Assembly (NCBI RefSeq): GCF_900188415.1
Contig: NZ_FZNV01000008.1
Location: forward strand, 62,001-126,000
Source: Maribacter sedimenticola
GTDB lineage: Bacteria; Bacteroidota; Bacteroidia; Flavobacteriales; Flavobacteriaceae
Length of the DNA: 64,000 nt
Direction: 5' to 3'
In this document: piece by piece, positions 8,524-17,705 of the stretch
Position numbering within the stretch: the stretch's first letter is position 1
How the letters are laid out: each line of letters begins with the position of its first letter
Notes under the pieces: generated by a model
What the model was told of the DNA's origin: nothing
The model's database searches: none
The model's input: only the letters and a program-made list of their open reading frames with translations
Made by a program: the position numbers and the translations under genes

Positions 8524-10005
8524 TTAAGAGGTGAACATTTTTTTGATTTCGTTTTTGGTTACTTTACCCATTACATTTCTTGGCAAATCTTCCTGAAAAA
8601 TATATGTTCTGGGCGTTTTATATGCCGGTAATTTTTCCTGTATCCACTTGGTCAATTCATCTGTAGACAGTTCACCATGTTTTAAAATGATACTGGCACC
8701 TATAATTTCTCCCCATTCCAAATCTGGTATGCCAACAACTCCACAATCCTTTATTTGTGGATGTGTACGAAGAACTTCCTCAATCTCTAGGGCAGATATC
8801 TTATACCCTCCGGATTTTATGATATCTACGGAATTTCTTCCTAATATTTGATAGCTGTCCTGATCATAAATGGCAATATCTCCAGATTTGAACCATCCGT
8901 CCTTGGTAAATGATTCTGCGGTAGCATCTGGTTTTTCCCAATATTCTTTAAATACGTTGGGGCCTTTAATCTGTATTTCTCCAGGTTCACCTTCATTTAC
9001 GGCTTGGTCATTCTCATCGGCTAGTCTAATGGAAACACCGTGTAACGGCTGACCAATATGGCCCGGTCTTCGTATGCCGTTATAAGGGTTGCTTATTGCC
9101 ATTCCCATTTCGGTCATACCATAACGTTCCAATAAAATATGTCCGCTGATTTCCTTCCATTCTTCCAATACACTTACAGGAAGGGCCGCTGAGCCAGAAA
9201 CCATTAACCTAAATCTTGATAAATGTTGTGATATGGCCGTTTTTTCCGATGGTGGTAATTCATTATAATAAGTAATCAGTTTAAAATAAATGGTAGGTAC
9301 GGCCATGAACACATTGACTTCGTCCTTTAAAAAGATGTCAAAAATAGCTTTGGGGTTGAATTTTGGCAAAAACTGACAACAAGCACCGCTCCACAAGGCG
9401 CAGCTTAACATATTGATGATACCATGCACATGATGAAGAGGTAGCACGTTTAACACATGGTCGTCTTTGTTCCATTCCCAAGAGGTGGTCAAAGCCGTAA
9501 TCTGTGCTTCAATATTGGCATGAGTGGTTACTACACCTTTGGGTAACCCTGTAGTTCCACTGGTATATAAAATCAGTGCGCTACGGTCTAGACTTATTTT
9601 AGGTAGCTCAGATTTTTTAGGAGCAATATCCGCATAATTTAGAAATTGAATAGTGGTGTTGTTAAAAAGAGGTGAAAGCAATTCTTCAAATGCTTCTGTA
9701 TAGATGACAGTAGTAGCTTTAGTATCCTCCAGTACATATTGAATAGACGGTAAGGGATGCTTTTCACATAACGGAACCGCAATTCCACCGGCTTTCCAAA
9801 CGCCCCATTGAACAGCGGCATATGAAAAACTAGCAGGAACTAAAAAGGCTATTCTAGCTTGATTTAAATCTTTTTGGTCTTGAAGTAGGTGAGCGGCAAC
9901 AGATGTGGATTGCTCTAATAATTGATTGTAGGTATAATTTTGGCTATCACTTTTAATGGCTATACGGTCAGTAAATGAATTAGCTCTTTCAATTAATGTA
10001 ATCAT
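8524..10005 (-). CDS. matB: malonyl-CoA synthetase (acyl-CoA synthetase, MatB/ACSF3 type)
   Basis: An AMP-forming ligase of 493 residues that would join malonate to CoA. The adenylation P-loop YTSGTTGLPKG is at about 147-157. ERYGMTEMGMAISNPYNG with RRPGHIGQPLHGVSIRL is the pattern of MatB/ACSF3 enzymes. The C-terminal hinge GRNSVDIIKSGGYKIS and the acyl-lysine motif PRNVMGKVTKNE are intact. The malonate assignment leans on its two transporter neighbours madL and madM, 8 bases downstream. No malonyl-CoA decarboxylase gene lies beside it, so malonyl-CoA may go directly to fatty-acid synthesis. Confidence 0.85.
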   Translation of the reverse strand: MITLIERANSFTDRIAIKSDSQNYTYNQLLEQSTSVAAHLLQDQKDLNQARIAFLVPASFSYAAVQWGVWKAGGIAVPLCEKHPLPSIQYVLEDTKATTVIYTEAFEELLSPLFNNTTIQFLNYADIAPKKSELPKISLDRSALILYTSGTTGLPKGVVTTHANIEAQITALTTSWEWNKDDHVLNVLPLHHVHGIINMLSCALWSGACCQFLPKFNPKAIFDIFLKDEVNVFMAVPTIYFKLITYYNELPPSEKTAISQHLSRFRLMVSGSAALPVSVLEEWKEISGHILLERYGMTEMGMAISNPYNGIRRPGHIGQPLHGVSIRLADENDQAVNEGEPGEIQIKGPNVFKEYWEKPDATAESFTKDGWFKSGDIAIYDQDSYQILGRNSVDIIKSGGYKISALEIEEVLRTHPQIKDCGVVGIPDLEWGEIIGASIILKHGELSTDELTKWIQEKLPAYKTPRTYIFQEDLPRNVMGKVTKNEIKKMFTS

Positions 10006-10518
10006 TTTTTATAGGTGCTTAAAAATTGTGTCAGCATAACAAGGTAAGCACCATAAGTGAATATGCCAAAACTGAATACATATTTACTTTTTGGCAATTT
10101 GTTTATGATATTGATAGTAGTACGGCCGTATTATCATAATAGCTGTTATTACGGAGCTGTTTTCGTTAATAAAGTATATTAGTAATTTATAGCATTCCTA
10201 CCTACATCTATACTAGATTGAAGTAATGCTCAGCATTGTCTTAGAATGTAGTTATCAGGAATTTTTAAGTAAATATATTACTGTTCATGCGTGAAGAAAA
10301 GTGTAGATTTTGTGATGCGAGTGGGAAAAAGGCCATACCTACCAAATCAGTTAGTTCCCCCGAAATACTTTTTCAGTAGGATGGCCAAAATTATATGTAG
10401 AATTTACGCCCCAAACCTAAGTGCTAAAATTTTAAAATTTTTACGGTATTCCGTAATGAATTATAAAAATTACATAATACCCTTATTTTGTTGGTATTTC
10501 TAAATGGGTCAAATACAA
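10006..10518. other. long spacer with a small palindrome
   Basis: About 510 bases without a convincing gene. It must hold the promoter of the malonate operon near 10006-10150, where the sequence is AT-rich and has several short inverted stretches around 10120-10160. A perfect inverted repeat TTACGG-TATT-CCGTAA is at 10441-10456 and could be a regulator site. A plus frame at 10291-10503 (70 codons, GTG start) and another starting ATG at 10287 (MREEKCRFCDASGKKA) show no family likeness and are not called; they may be relics. Confidence 0.4.
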
Positions 10519-10546
10519 AAACGGTTTGTGTTGTCACAAACCGTTT
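10519..10546 (-). terminator. intrinsic terminator of the lipoprotein gene
   Basis: A 12-base-pair perfect stem (10519-10530 with 10535-10546) and a 4-base loop. On the minus strand it is followed by a T-rich run (TTTTTGTATTT). It lies about 50 bases downstream of the minus-strand lipoprotein gene that ends at 10595. Confidence 0.85.
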
Positions 10547-10594
10547 ACGGTATTCAATATTAAATTTTCTTTTTCAATTGTAAAATAAGGTGCA

Positions 10595-11098
10595 TTAGTT
10601 ACCGCTTTTTGCCAATTTTTTATACATATCATATTGTTCCGTAGTAAGTATTTCCTCTAATTGCCTTTTACGTTCACTATCTATGGAACCCATCATTTCT
10701 CCACTGGCCATATTTTTTTGCTGTTTCTTAAATCTGTCCATTGCCGCATTATAGGTGTTGATTTGATCTTTTGTCATTCCTAATGTGGCAAATAACGTTT
10801 TGTCGTTTTCCAGGCTTTCTGTTGAGCTTGATTTTGCCAATTGGTTGTTCATTGCACCGGTAGAACCATTGGCTTGGGCAGCCGGGCTAACATTTAAATG
10901 ACCGGGCGTGTTATCCGTATTTTCCATATCCGTAGGGACTTCGGGAGCTTGTGTCTTCGCGGTGTTAGTGGTTACTTCTGTTGTAGAAGTAGAAGAACCG
11001 GGATCAGTGGCAACCGTTTGTTTGGAACTGGAACAGGATGCCATAATGAGTGTAACCGCAATGGTGCTTATTGCATATTTGATCATGATTGTTTTCAT
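10595..11098 (-). CDS. small lipoprotein, unknown function
   Basis: A 167-residue lipoprotein. The signal peptide has the lipobox IMASC at residues 17-21, then a Ser/Thr-rich, low-complexity linker to about 95. A short helical end follows (TLFATLGMTKDQINTYNAAMDRFKKQQ, ILTTEQYDMYKKLAK) that resembles the helical hairpin of Spy/CpxP-like and similar envelope proteins, though too weakly to name a family. It is a single-gene unit with its own terminator. Confidence 0.75.
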   Translation of the reverse strand: MKTIMIKYAISTIAVTLIMASCSSSKQTVATDPGSSTSTTEVTTNTAKTQAPEVPTDMENTDNTPGHLNVSPAAQANGSTGAMNNQLAKSSSTESLENDKTLFATLGMTKDQINTYNAAMDRFKKQQKNMASGEMMGSIDSERKRQLEEILTTEQYDMYKKLAKSGN

Positions 11099-11245
11099 TT
11101 TTAGTTTCTATTGGAAATTTAAAGCATATTTTATGCAGAGAAAGACCCTATCAATTAGATAATTGACTGGTATCATTATTAAGGTGGGTAAGGATCATTA
11201 TATCAGGATAATCATGCCTAACTTTACATCGTAAATCTGTAATTA

Positions 11246-13498
11246 GTGAAGGAGAAACTTACGCAGTTGGAGTTGTTTTTTAAAAGCTCAAGTTTTGACC
11301 GAGGGCTAAGGTTGGGTGTGGGTATTATTGTGCCATTTGCCATTCTTTACGCAGTGGGGTATTTTGAATATGCGCCCGCAATTGTAGTAGGAGTGTTGTT
11401 AAATGCCCCAAGTGATGTACCGGGTAGTGCTACAAGGAGGGTAAATGCCATACTTATTAGTATTGTGTTGACAATGCTCGTTACACTATTGGTCTTATTT
11501 GCAAAACCTATATTTTTCATTTTAGTATTGGTTATTGCCGCTGTCTCCTTTATGGTCTCATTAATTGCCGTTTATGGATTTAGGGCGTCCTTACTTTCTT
11601 TTTCAGGTCTTTTGTCCATGGTATTGGCATTTGCTATCCAAAAGGAAACACCTTTGGAAATTTTTATTCAAGTAGGCTTAATGGGTGTAGGCGGTTTGTG
11701 GTATTTGGCGGTTTCCCTAATTTTTCAAAAATTGGCTCCGGAGAAAGATCAAAACCAATTACTATCCGACACCTTACAAGCATTAGGAACTTATTTAAGG
11801 TTACGTACCCAATTATGGGCAGGTAATGACCAACAGGAAGAACTTTTACGGGAATCATTTTTTCTTCAAAATCAGATAAACGATAAACAAGAAACCTTGC
11901 GGGAAATTTTACTCACCCAACGTAAGCGTTCGGGACTTTCCCCTTATGAGGAAAAACAATTGCTAATGTTGCGTGCTTCGGTAAATATATTCGAGCTTAT
12001 AGAAGCAATGCATATCAATAATAAAGTGGTTCATAGTATTCATGCGGAACATCGCAACTATCTACTACCTTTTAAAGAGGTCAACTACATTTTGGGCAAT
12101 CATCTTATCCACCTTGCGGAACTATTGATCCAGAAAGATAAAATTCCAAATAAACATGTGTTGCTGAACGCATTGGAAAAAGGCAACAAAACAATTGCCT
12201 CATATATTGCGGAAATAGGTTTGCCGGCCGCAAGGGAAGGTGCGTTGACCCTTAAGACAATTTTTGATTATCAAGAGCGATTGGTAGCCGAAATTAGGGT
12301 TGTACGGCGTATTATGGCGAATGTAAAGAATACCCCGGGCCTATCCTTGAAAAAAAAGGACTCTGCTTATTTTTTGACCAATCAAGAATTTGGTTTTAAG
12401 GTATTGACCCAAAATTTAAGTTTTAAATCTACCTTGTTTAGGCATGCATTCCGGTTCAGCGTAGCGCTTTTGTTTGCGTATCTGTTGGGGTATTTTTTGG
12501 ATATACAGAATACCTATTGGATTCTCTTGACCATTGTGGTTATTATGCGGCCAAGTTACGGTCTTACAAAGACACGTTCTACAGATAGGATTATAGGAAC
12601 GCTCATAGGGGCCTTGTTCGCGATAGGGGTAGTTGTGTTGACCCAAAATACAATTGTGTATGCCGTTTTGGCATTTGTTTCCTTGATTTTGGCCTTTTCC
12701 TTGATACAGAGGAATTATAAGTTTGCGGCCGCTTTAATTACTATCAGCATTGTATTCGTGTATTCACTGATAAACCCCAATGCTTTTGAAGTAATCCAAT
12801 ACCGCGTAATAGATACCGTATTGGGCGCCATTATTGCGGTGGTGGCCAATTATACGATATTCCCTAGTTGGGAAGCGGATAATTTTAAACAAGTGTTGTT
12901 AAATGCGTTTAAAACCAACAATGGTTATCTCTTGGCAATGCAAAAATTTTATACGGATACCGCTACGCATAAATTGGCCTATAATGTGGCAAGAAAGGAA
13001 GCCTTTTTGGCCATTGGTAATTTAAATGCCTCGTTTCAACGGTTGACCCAAGATCCAAAATCAAAACAGAAAAATTTTCAACTGTTATATGAGATGGTAA
13101 CCTTGAACCAAGCTATTCTTTCCGCAATTGCCGGCATAGGTAATTTTGTGGTCAATCATAAAACCACACCCGCATCTTCGGAGTTACAGCGTTTATTCCA
13201 TAGAATCTCTAGTACCCTTGGTATTGCATATGAAATTTTGGAACAGGGTAGTGCATCCAAAAATGTACCTACAGAGGCATTAATGGACGCTGAGGAAAAA
13301 TTACTGGACAAGTATGTTCAATTATCTAATAGACGTGATGAGGAAATTAGCCTAGGCAAAACTACAATGGATACGGATACCTTGCACGGACTCCAAGAAG
13401 CGTATTTAATTTCAAACCATATAATTTGGCTCAAATCGCTTTCGGAAAATTTACAAAAAACAACGGAACACTATGTAAAAACTACGGTACAGGAATAG
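11246..13498 (+). CDS. FUSC family membrane protein (YccS/YhfK type)
   Basis: A 750-residue inner-membrane protein with two sets of about six helices (about 20-150 and 405-530), each followed by a cytoplasmic helical part. This is the duplicated layout of FUSC proteins, some of which are aromatic-acid exporters. RHAFRFSVALLFAYLLGYF, NTYWILLTIVVIMRPSYGLTK and DRIIGTLIGALFA form the FUSC core motif. The start is GTG at 11246, the first start codon in frame; TAACTTTAC at about 11219-11227 resembles a -7 box. Substrate unknown. Its stop marks the left limit of the cassette region. Confidence 0.88.
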   Translation: MKEKLTQLELFFKSSSFDRGLRLGVGIIVPFAILYAVGYFEYAPAIVVGVLLNAPSDVPGSATRRVNAILISIVLTMLVTLLVLFAKPIFFILVLVIAAVSFMVSLIAVYGFRASLLSFSGLLSMVLAFAIQKETPLEIFIQVGLMGVGGLWYLAVSLIFQKLAPEKDQNQLLSDTLQALGTYLRLRTQLWAGNDQQEELLRESFFLQNQINDKQETLREILLTQRKRSGLSPYEEKQLLMLRASVNIFELIEAMHINNKVVHSIHAEHRNYLLPFKEVNYILGNHLIHLAELLIQKDKIPNKHVLLNALEKGNKTIASYIAEIGLPAAREGALTLKTIFDYQERLVAEIRVVRRIMANVKNTPGLSLKKKDSAYFLTNQEFGFKVLTQNLSFKSTLFRHAFRFSVALLFAYLLGYFLDIQNTYWILLTIVVIMRPSYGLTKTRSTDRIIGTLIGALFAIGVVVLTQNTIVYAVLAFVSLILAFSLIQRNYKFAAALITISIVFVYSLINPNAFEVIQYRVIDTVLGAIIAVVANYTIFPSWEADNFKQVLLNAFKTNNGYLLAMQKFYTDTATHKLAYNVARKEAFLAIGNLNASFQRLTQDPKSKQKNFQLLYEMVTLNQAILSAIAGIGNFVVNHKTTPASSELQRLFHRISSTLGIAYEILEQGSASKNVPTEALMDAEEKLLDKYVQLSNRRDEEISLGKTTMDTDTLHGLQEAYLISNHIIWLKSLSENLQKTTEHYVKTTVQE

Positions 13499-13560
13499 GT
13501 TGATGGGTAATCATTTTTTTTCTTCATATTCAATGAAGTCTTAAGGGGTTTAATTGGTAT

Positions 13561-13760
13561 TTAAGGTATTATATCTCGCGTCGATTATCGAAAGTAGCTT
13601 AGAACTGGCCATAAATTATATACGGTGTCAGCCAATGGGTTTTCTTGTTTATTCATTGACGGTCCAGAGCAAAATTCTAAAGATTTGGCGGGCATTAAAA
13701 AAATATACGAACCTTTGGTTTTAAGCCCCAATCCCGTAATGTTTAAAAGTTTTGTTGCAG
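13561..13760. repeat. decayed cassette sites at the far end of the array
   Basis: Two site remnants lie in tandem. 13588-13633 resembles the right half of the A-type sites (CGAAAGTAGCTTAGAACTGG, then ATAAATTATA-N6), but its core reads GTC, not GTT. 13661-13760 resembles the right half of B-type sites (GTCCAGAGC, AAATATACGAACCTTTGG) and ends in GTTGCAG at 13754. The left halves are unrecognisable. They mark the boundary between the array and the FUSC gene. Confidence 0.7.
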
Positions 13761-13767
13761 TGCGTAT

Positions 13768-14436
13768 TTATTCCGTCCGAGTAGCTACAACTTCTCCAGT
13801 TTCATTCGGGACACCATAGAATTTCAAAACATTTTCATTTACCTCACTAATTGGTAAAGTGACTCCTTTTCTTCCTCGTTTAAATATGGAAATAAAATAA
13901 GTTGATTCTAATTTTTCTATTATCCATTTCGAACCTTCTTTCCATTCCAATTCTTTCAATTTTTTCTTATCCCACAGTTCTTTGTTGAAAGCTATTTTGG
14001 TTTTTGATTTACCTTCTACTTGAAATTCAAAATTTAAGCTTTCAATTTCTTCCTGGCTTAAGTCCGTCTTAGTGGGTAGAAGTCTTACAAAGTCCATTTC
14101 AATAATAACGTTATCATCGTTAAAAGTTCCATTCACTAGAAGTCTCAAAAAGTTTTCATTGAGCAACTTTAAATCCGCATATTTTTCTCCATTTTCGAGA
14201 ATTAGCGTATTATCTTTTACGTTTAAATCCAATTCAGATTTTGTCAATTGCAAATTGGTAAAAAGTCCTGCTTTATTAGTTTCAAAATTTAGAATTTGAA
14301 GTCCGGGATTTTTTTTGAATTCCTTATAGCCAACTTCTTTCAGGATCCATTTTCCATCCAATTGTTGACCATTAGTAGTTTTGAAAATCATAAGTGTTGT
14401 TATCAGCAGTTTTCTTTTTTTCCAAATGCGCCACAA
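13768..14436 (-). CDS. cassette gene: secreted protein, unknown function
   Basis: A frame of 222 codons. The first 25 residues look like a signal peptide (KKRK, then LLITTLMIF, cleavage near NGQ), and the rest is a beta-rich domain beginning QQLDGKWILKEVGY, as in small lipocalin-like or DUF4488-type proteins; no firm match. The start is uncertain: the only upstream start is TTG at 14436, inside the recombination core of the next site (14431-14437), whereas the first ATG (14391) would cut the signal peptide in half. The native start may have been lost when the cassette inserted. This is the last, most decayed unit of the array. Confidence 0.65.
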   Translation of the reverse strand: MWRIWKKRKLLITTLMIFKTTNGQQLDGKWILKEVGYKEFKKNPGLQILNFETNKAGLFTNLQLTKSELDLNVKDNTLILENGEKYADLKLLNENFLRLLVNGTFNDDNVIIEMDFVRLLPTKTDLSQEEIESLNFEFQVEGKSKTKIAFNKELWDKKKLKELEWKEGSKWIIEKLESTYFISIFKRGRKGVTLPISEVNENVLKFYGVPNETGEVVATRTE

Positions 14437-14564
14437 CGGCTAAGCTATGAAAAGTTGCGGTGTGAAATCCGACAGGATTTCGGCCCGCAGACTAAATGTA
14501 TTAAATATGTGTGGATTTTCTCAAGGTAAAATCCGACCGGAATTAATTGTAGGTGTTGTTACCT
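14431..14564. repeat. cassette recombination site (C type)
   Basis: An attC-like site of 134 bases. The low arm is CACAAC-N8-TATGAAAAGTTGCGG and the high arm AATTAATTGTA-N6-GTTACCT. The inner stem-loop is GAAATCC-GACA-GGATTTC at 14464-14481, and the arms pair imperfectly. The high core GTTACCT (14558) matches AGGTAAC (15416) across the next gene. The low core CCACAAC has only a weak partner at 13754. Confidence 0.75.
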
Positions 14565-14571
14565 GTAGTTT

Positions 14572-15408
14572 TTATTCTGCTATTCTCTTTAATAATTCCG
14601 CTGTTTTTGATTCAATTGCTCCAATGTATTTTAAATCAATTGCTTTTTTGTGAGTCAGCATTTGATAGAAAACACAAGCATTTAAAAAAGAACCGTTCGC
14701 ATTTGGATGACTATCATCATCGTAAAGTTCAATATCTGGATATTCGGTTAGGATTTCATAGTATTTAGTTCCGTTGTCGGATTTCTTAATTCCATTTTTT
14801 TCTGCAACTAAATCATAAGATTCGTTAATCAGTTTAATTTCTTGTTCTAAATTTTCAATCTTTGGCGAACAACACTTATCCTTTTCAATTGATATGTCAA
14901 TCATTCTAGATTCATAACAATATTGTTTTGGATATTCCTTTTTTGAAGGCCAAGTATTGAACAATATAAATTCGCAATTAGGATTGTCTGCCAAATATTT
15001 GATATCTAAAACTGCTTTATTAACTTTTAGTTCCCTGTTTTCAGGAATAAGGACACTTACAGTCCCAGTTTGTAGAATAATAATGTCCCATTTTTTTTCT
15101 TTTAACTTTATTTCCGTTTCTGTGATTTCGCCATCTTCTTTTTTCCGAACGCTAATTCCGTTCTCTGTTCTTAAGGTTACAATGTCAGTTAAATGTCCAG
15201 ATAAAGATTGTCCAGGATTTGTCATTTGGTCAATTTTTATGTTGGGATTGGTTTCATCCAACATTTTTTGAAGCGTTTGAGGCATATCGTAAAAATAAGT
15301 CAAACTATTTCCAATGAACAAGACATTCAACTGTTGGGATGATTGTTTTTTTTGAGAGTTACAACTAATAATTGTAAAAGCTAAAATGATTAGCAGAATG
15401 TTTTTCAT
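14572..15408 (-). CDS. cassette gene: SGNH/GDSL-like lipoprotein
   Basis: A 278-residue lipoprotein, lipobox TIISC (Cys16). An SGNH-type hydrolase domain follows: block I is LNVLFIGNSLTYFYDMP with the nucleophile Ser in GNSLT, block II is in NPGQSLSGHL with Gly, and the block V-like DDSHPNANGSFL near the C-terminus supplies the Asp/His pair. The block III Asn is not clear (IILQTG in its place). It resembles DUF4886-type proteins, which may deacylate sugars or lipids; substrate unknown. The unit's boundaries are GTTACCT (14558) and AGGTAAC (15416), a perfect match. Confidence 0.8.
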   Translation of the reverse strand: MKNILLIILAFTIISCNSQKKQSSQQLNVLFIGNSLTYFYDMPQTLQKMLDETNPNIKIDQMTNPGQSLSGHLTDIVTLRTENGISVRKKEDGEITETEIKLKEKKWDIIILQTGTVSVLIPENRELKVNKAVLDIKYLADNPNCEFILFNTWPSKKEYPKQYCYESRMIDISIEKDKCCSPKIENLEQEIKLINESYDLVAEKNGIKKSDNGTKYYEILTEYPDIELYDDDSHPNANGSFLNACVFYQMLTHKKAIDLKYIGAIESKTAELLKRIAE

Positions 15409-15415
15409 AAATTAT

Positions 15416-15599
15416 AGGTAACGGTTGAGTTAAAGCTTAAGGCCTTCCTGCCGGCAGAAAGGTTTAGTTTTCTTTTCTTGTCCAAAGCTAAATTTGAATA
15501 TTTCGCTAACGCGTAATTTTCAATTTAGCGACATTATAAATATACACAGACCATTCGGTTTTGCCCTAAAGTCCGCATTACGTTTAGCCTTTGTTAGCT
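15416..15599. repeat. cassette recombination site (B type)
   Basis: A site of 184 bases. The low core is AGGTAAC (15416-15422), and the high arm GCATTACGTTTA-N6-GTTAGCT ends at 15599. Its central part carries TTGTCCAAAGCTAAATT and AATTTAGCGACATTATAAAT, which pair, as in the other B sites. An internal copy GCTAACGCG at 15504 suggests an inserted or rearranged piece. The low arm is less conserved (TTAAAGC in place of TATGA). Confidence 0.75.
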
Positions 15600-15615
15600 A
15601 CTGCTTTATTTGTTT

Positions 15616-16005
15616 TTACAGACTAATACTTCCAAAAAGTTGTTGAAAATACATTTGCTTGTTTGGTGCTTTCAATTTCATAATTCTTTTACCTTTTTCG
15701 TCCGTTATTTCAATTTTATATTGTCCGTTCATTAAATCAATATTTGACTTAATCACTATCGAATCGGTTCCCCTAATAATATAATTAGCCACTATATTCT
15801 TTCTGTTTTCATGCTCCAGAAAAATAATTAATTTACCATTTTTACTAAATATTGCTGGCTTTACAATATAAGATAGTTTACTATCTAAATATCCTAAAAA
15901 TTCTGTTGTGTCTAAAATAATATACTTAGCAGACCATTTCCCGACAATTTCATTTTCTGGTTTTCTGTCGCCACAAGAAAGTATTGACATTAAGTTTATT
16001 ATCAA
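15616..16005 (-). CDS. cassette gene: small lipoprotein, unknown function
   Basis: A 129-residue product. The short N-terminus ends in a lipobox-like SILSC (Cys11), then about 115 residues predicted as beta-sheet (EIVGKWSAKYIILDTTEF, GKLIIFLEHENRK, GQYKIEITDEKGKRIMKL), like lipocalin-type lipoproteins. The N-terminal stretch is short for a signal peptide. Codon use is AT-richer than in the housekeeping genes nearby. The unit's boundaries GTTAGCTAC (15593) and GTAGCTAAC (16048) match over 9 of 9 bases. Confidence 0.75.
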   Translation of the reverse strand: MIINLMSILSCGDRKPENEIVGKWSAKYIILDTTEFLGYLDSKLSYIVKPAIFSKNGKLIIFLEHENRKNIVANYIIRGTDSIVIKSNIDLMNGQYKIEITDEKGKRIMKLKAPNKQMYFQQLFGSISL

Positions 16006-16047
16006 TAAAGGATATAATTTGATTTTGACATTGTATTTTTTTAAGTT

Positions 16048-16249
16048 GTAGCTAACGCTTGAGCTATGAACAGTACGGGAGCAAACTAGCGTTTACTTTC
16101 CGCTAAGCACATAGCGAAATCTTTTGGTTTTGTTTTTTCTTTTTTTGTGTCAAAGCGAAATCCCAAAGATTTTGCGAACATCATAAAAATACGCAAACCT
16201 TTCGATTAAGACTGAAACCCGTATTGTTTATAGGTTTTGTTGTCATTAG
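16048..16249. repeat. cassette recombination site (B type)
   Basis: A site of about 200 bases. The low arm GTAGCTAAC-N8-TATGAACAGTACGG pairs with the high arm CCGTATTGTTTATA-N6-GTTGTCA, with only G-T wobbles over 14 bases between the inner arms. The core flanks GCTAAC and GTTGTC do not match each other; each matches the far end of its own neighbouring gene unit instead. The inner stem is GCGAAAT..ATTTTGC near 16154-16174. Confidence 0.8.
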
Positions 16250-16268
16250 TTTTTTCCGCAATAGTTTC

Positions 16269-16979
16269 TTATTTTTTGACCGCTCTAATGCACATAAAAG
16301 CTGGAAATTCATTGAGTTCTTTATAATGTTTTTGGTCTAATTCTTCAAATTCCTTCAAAGGTTTTGGTTCTACTAATTTGTCAATATAAAATCCGTTTTC
16401 TGTTAGTGGTGCAATACAATCGTGTAGTGGTCTTCTGTGACTATTAATTTCAATTGGATTACCAAAACCAGACCAAACACAGTTAACAGCTTCTGTTTTA
16501 AAGTATTCGGTCGATTTATAATAATTATATTCAAAAAAAGGATGTTCGATTGAGATGATTAATTGACCATTATTTTTGAGAACTCTATGGAATTCTTTAA
16601 TTGTTAAGTCCCAATCTTCTAGGTAATGCAAAGCCAATGCGCACAGGACAAAGTCAAAGGATTTGTCTTCTATCATTGTCAAAGGCTCACATAAATCGTG
16701 GACAAAGAATGTTCCTTGATTCTTGTTTCTTTGCTTTGCAAATTTTATCATCTCTGAACTAAAATCGAACCCAGTTACTTGCGCATTTTTTGAAAGTAAG
16801 ATTTCTGCATATTTACCAGGTCCACAAGCTGCATCAAGAACCGATTTGTTTTTTACTTCTTTAAGTAAATTCAATGTATTAGGTCTATCGTAATAAGCAT
16901 TATGAGGTTTGTGTTCTATTAATCTGTTATAGCTTTCAGCTAATTCATTATAGGCCTTTTTGATTTTCTCATTGCTCAT
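16269..16979 (-). CDS. cassette gene: class I SAM-dependent methyltransferase
   Basis: A 236-residue cytosolic methyltransferase. Motif I is VLDAACGPGKYAEILL at about 50-65, the acidic end of strand 2 is VTGFDFSSEMI, and motif IV is FDFVLCALALHYLEDW. RVLKNNGQLIISIEHPFFEYN fits the UbiE/TehB-like group. Substrate unknown. It is the last gene of a three-gene cassette: a Crp/Fnr-type regulator, a membrane protein, then this gene 2 bases after the membrane protein's stop. Confidence 0.88.
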   Translation of the reverse strand: MSNEKIKKAYNELAESYNRLIEHKPHNAYYDRPNTLNLLKEVKNKSVLDAACGPGKYAEILLSKNAQVTGFDFSSEMIKFAKQRNKNQGTFFVHDLCEPLTMIEDKSFDFVLCALALHYLEDWDLTIKEFHRVLKNNGQLIISIEHPFFEYNYYKSTEYFKTEAVNCVWSGFGNPIEINSHRRPLHDCIAPLTENGFYIDKLVEPKPLKEFEELDQKHYKELNEFPAFMCIRAVKK

Positions 16980-16981
16980 AG

Positions 16982-17620
16982 CTATTCCTTGTTATATTGA
17001 ATTAATGATATTCCTGAACATAAAATCCAACCTGCGATACTAAAGACAAATATTCTGAAACCTGTAAGACTTGTAAATACAAAATTCGTAGTTGCACCGA
17101 TTATCGCAAAAATTAAAATTACAATACCAAAATATCCAATCCATTTAGGTAGTTTTTTTGATTTAATCATAATTAAAGAATAAATACTTATCGCAGTACA
17201 AAATGAAATTATAAATACATAGTCCAAAGCTTTATTTACAGCAAAACCATAATTAATTATAGGTTTTATAGTTGTAATATTCTGTTCAAGGTTTTCTGAA
17301 TATTGACCAAAAAAATTAGGTAAGACTAAACCATTAAAAAGTGCTGCTAGCATTGCTGAGAAAAGTCCGAATGCAATTATGATAAAAGCTAAAGATGATA
17401 ACTTCCATTTGTCTGAAAGCTTAAAGGTTAGACCATAAAAACCAAACAGAATGAATGGTAAACAAAAGATTGCTAATGCGTGTGTTATCTTTAATGGTGT
17501 AGACATTTGAGTAATATGCTCAATGTTACCTCCTGATGGGTGTAACATCATTGTTGTGATAGCTAAAAAAGAGCCAACAGTTAGTGAAATTCCCGTGCTT
17601 TTGTAAAAATTTGTTTCCAT
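16982..17620 (-). CDS. cassette gene: DUF4386-like membrane protein
   Basis: A 212-residue protein with six likely membrane helices: the first has TGISLTVGSFLAITTMML and the last FRIFVFSIAGWILCSGI. The pattern is like DUF4386 and related small integral proteins; no transport motif is visible. It lies between a Crp/Fnr-type regulator (86 bases upstream) and a methyltransferase (2 bases downstream). The regulator probably controls this pair. Confidence 0.75.
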   Translation of the reverse strand: METNFYKSTGISLTVGSFLAITTMMLHPSGGNIEHITQMSTPLKITHALAIFCLPFILFGFYGLTFKLSDKWKLSSLAFIIIAFGLFSAMLAALFNGLVLPNFFGQYSENLEQNITTIKPIINYGFAVNKALDYVFIISFCTAISIYSLIMIKSKKLPKWIGYFGIVILIFAIIGATTNFVFTSLTGFRIFVFSIAGWILCSGISLIQYNKE

Positions 17621-17705
17621 TATTATTTTGATATTTTATTTAAGGACAAATATCAAAGGAATATGAAAAAATAGCACTTGATTGAGATCAAGAAACAAAT
17701 TAATT

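Noticed and set aside
10291-10503. A plus-strand 70-codon frame in the long spacer
   Set aside because: GTG start, no ribosome site, no recognisable domain; ends just before a minus-strand terminator.
13625-13819. A plus-strand 64-codon frame
   Set aside because: It covers the decayed site and the end of the minus-strand cassette gene; no coding signs.
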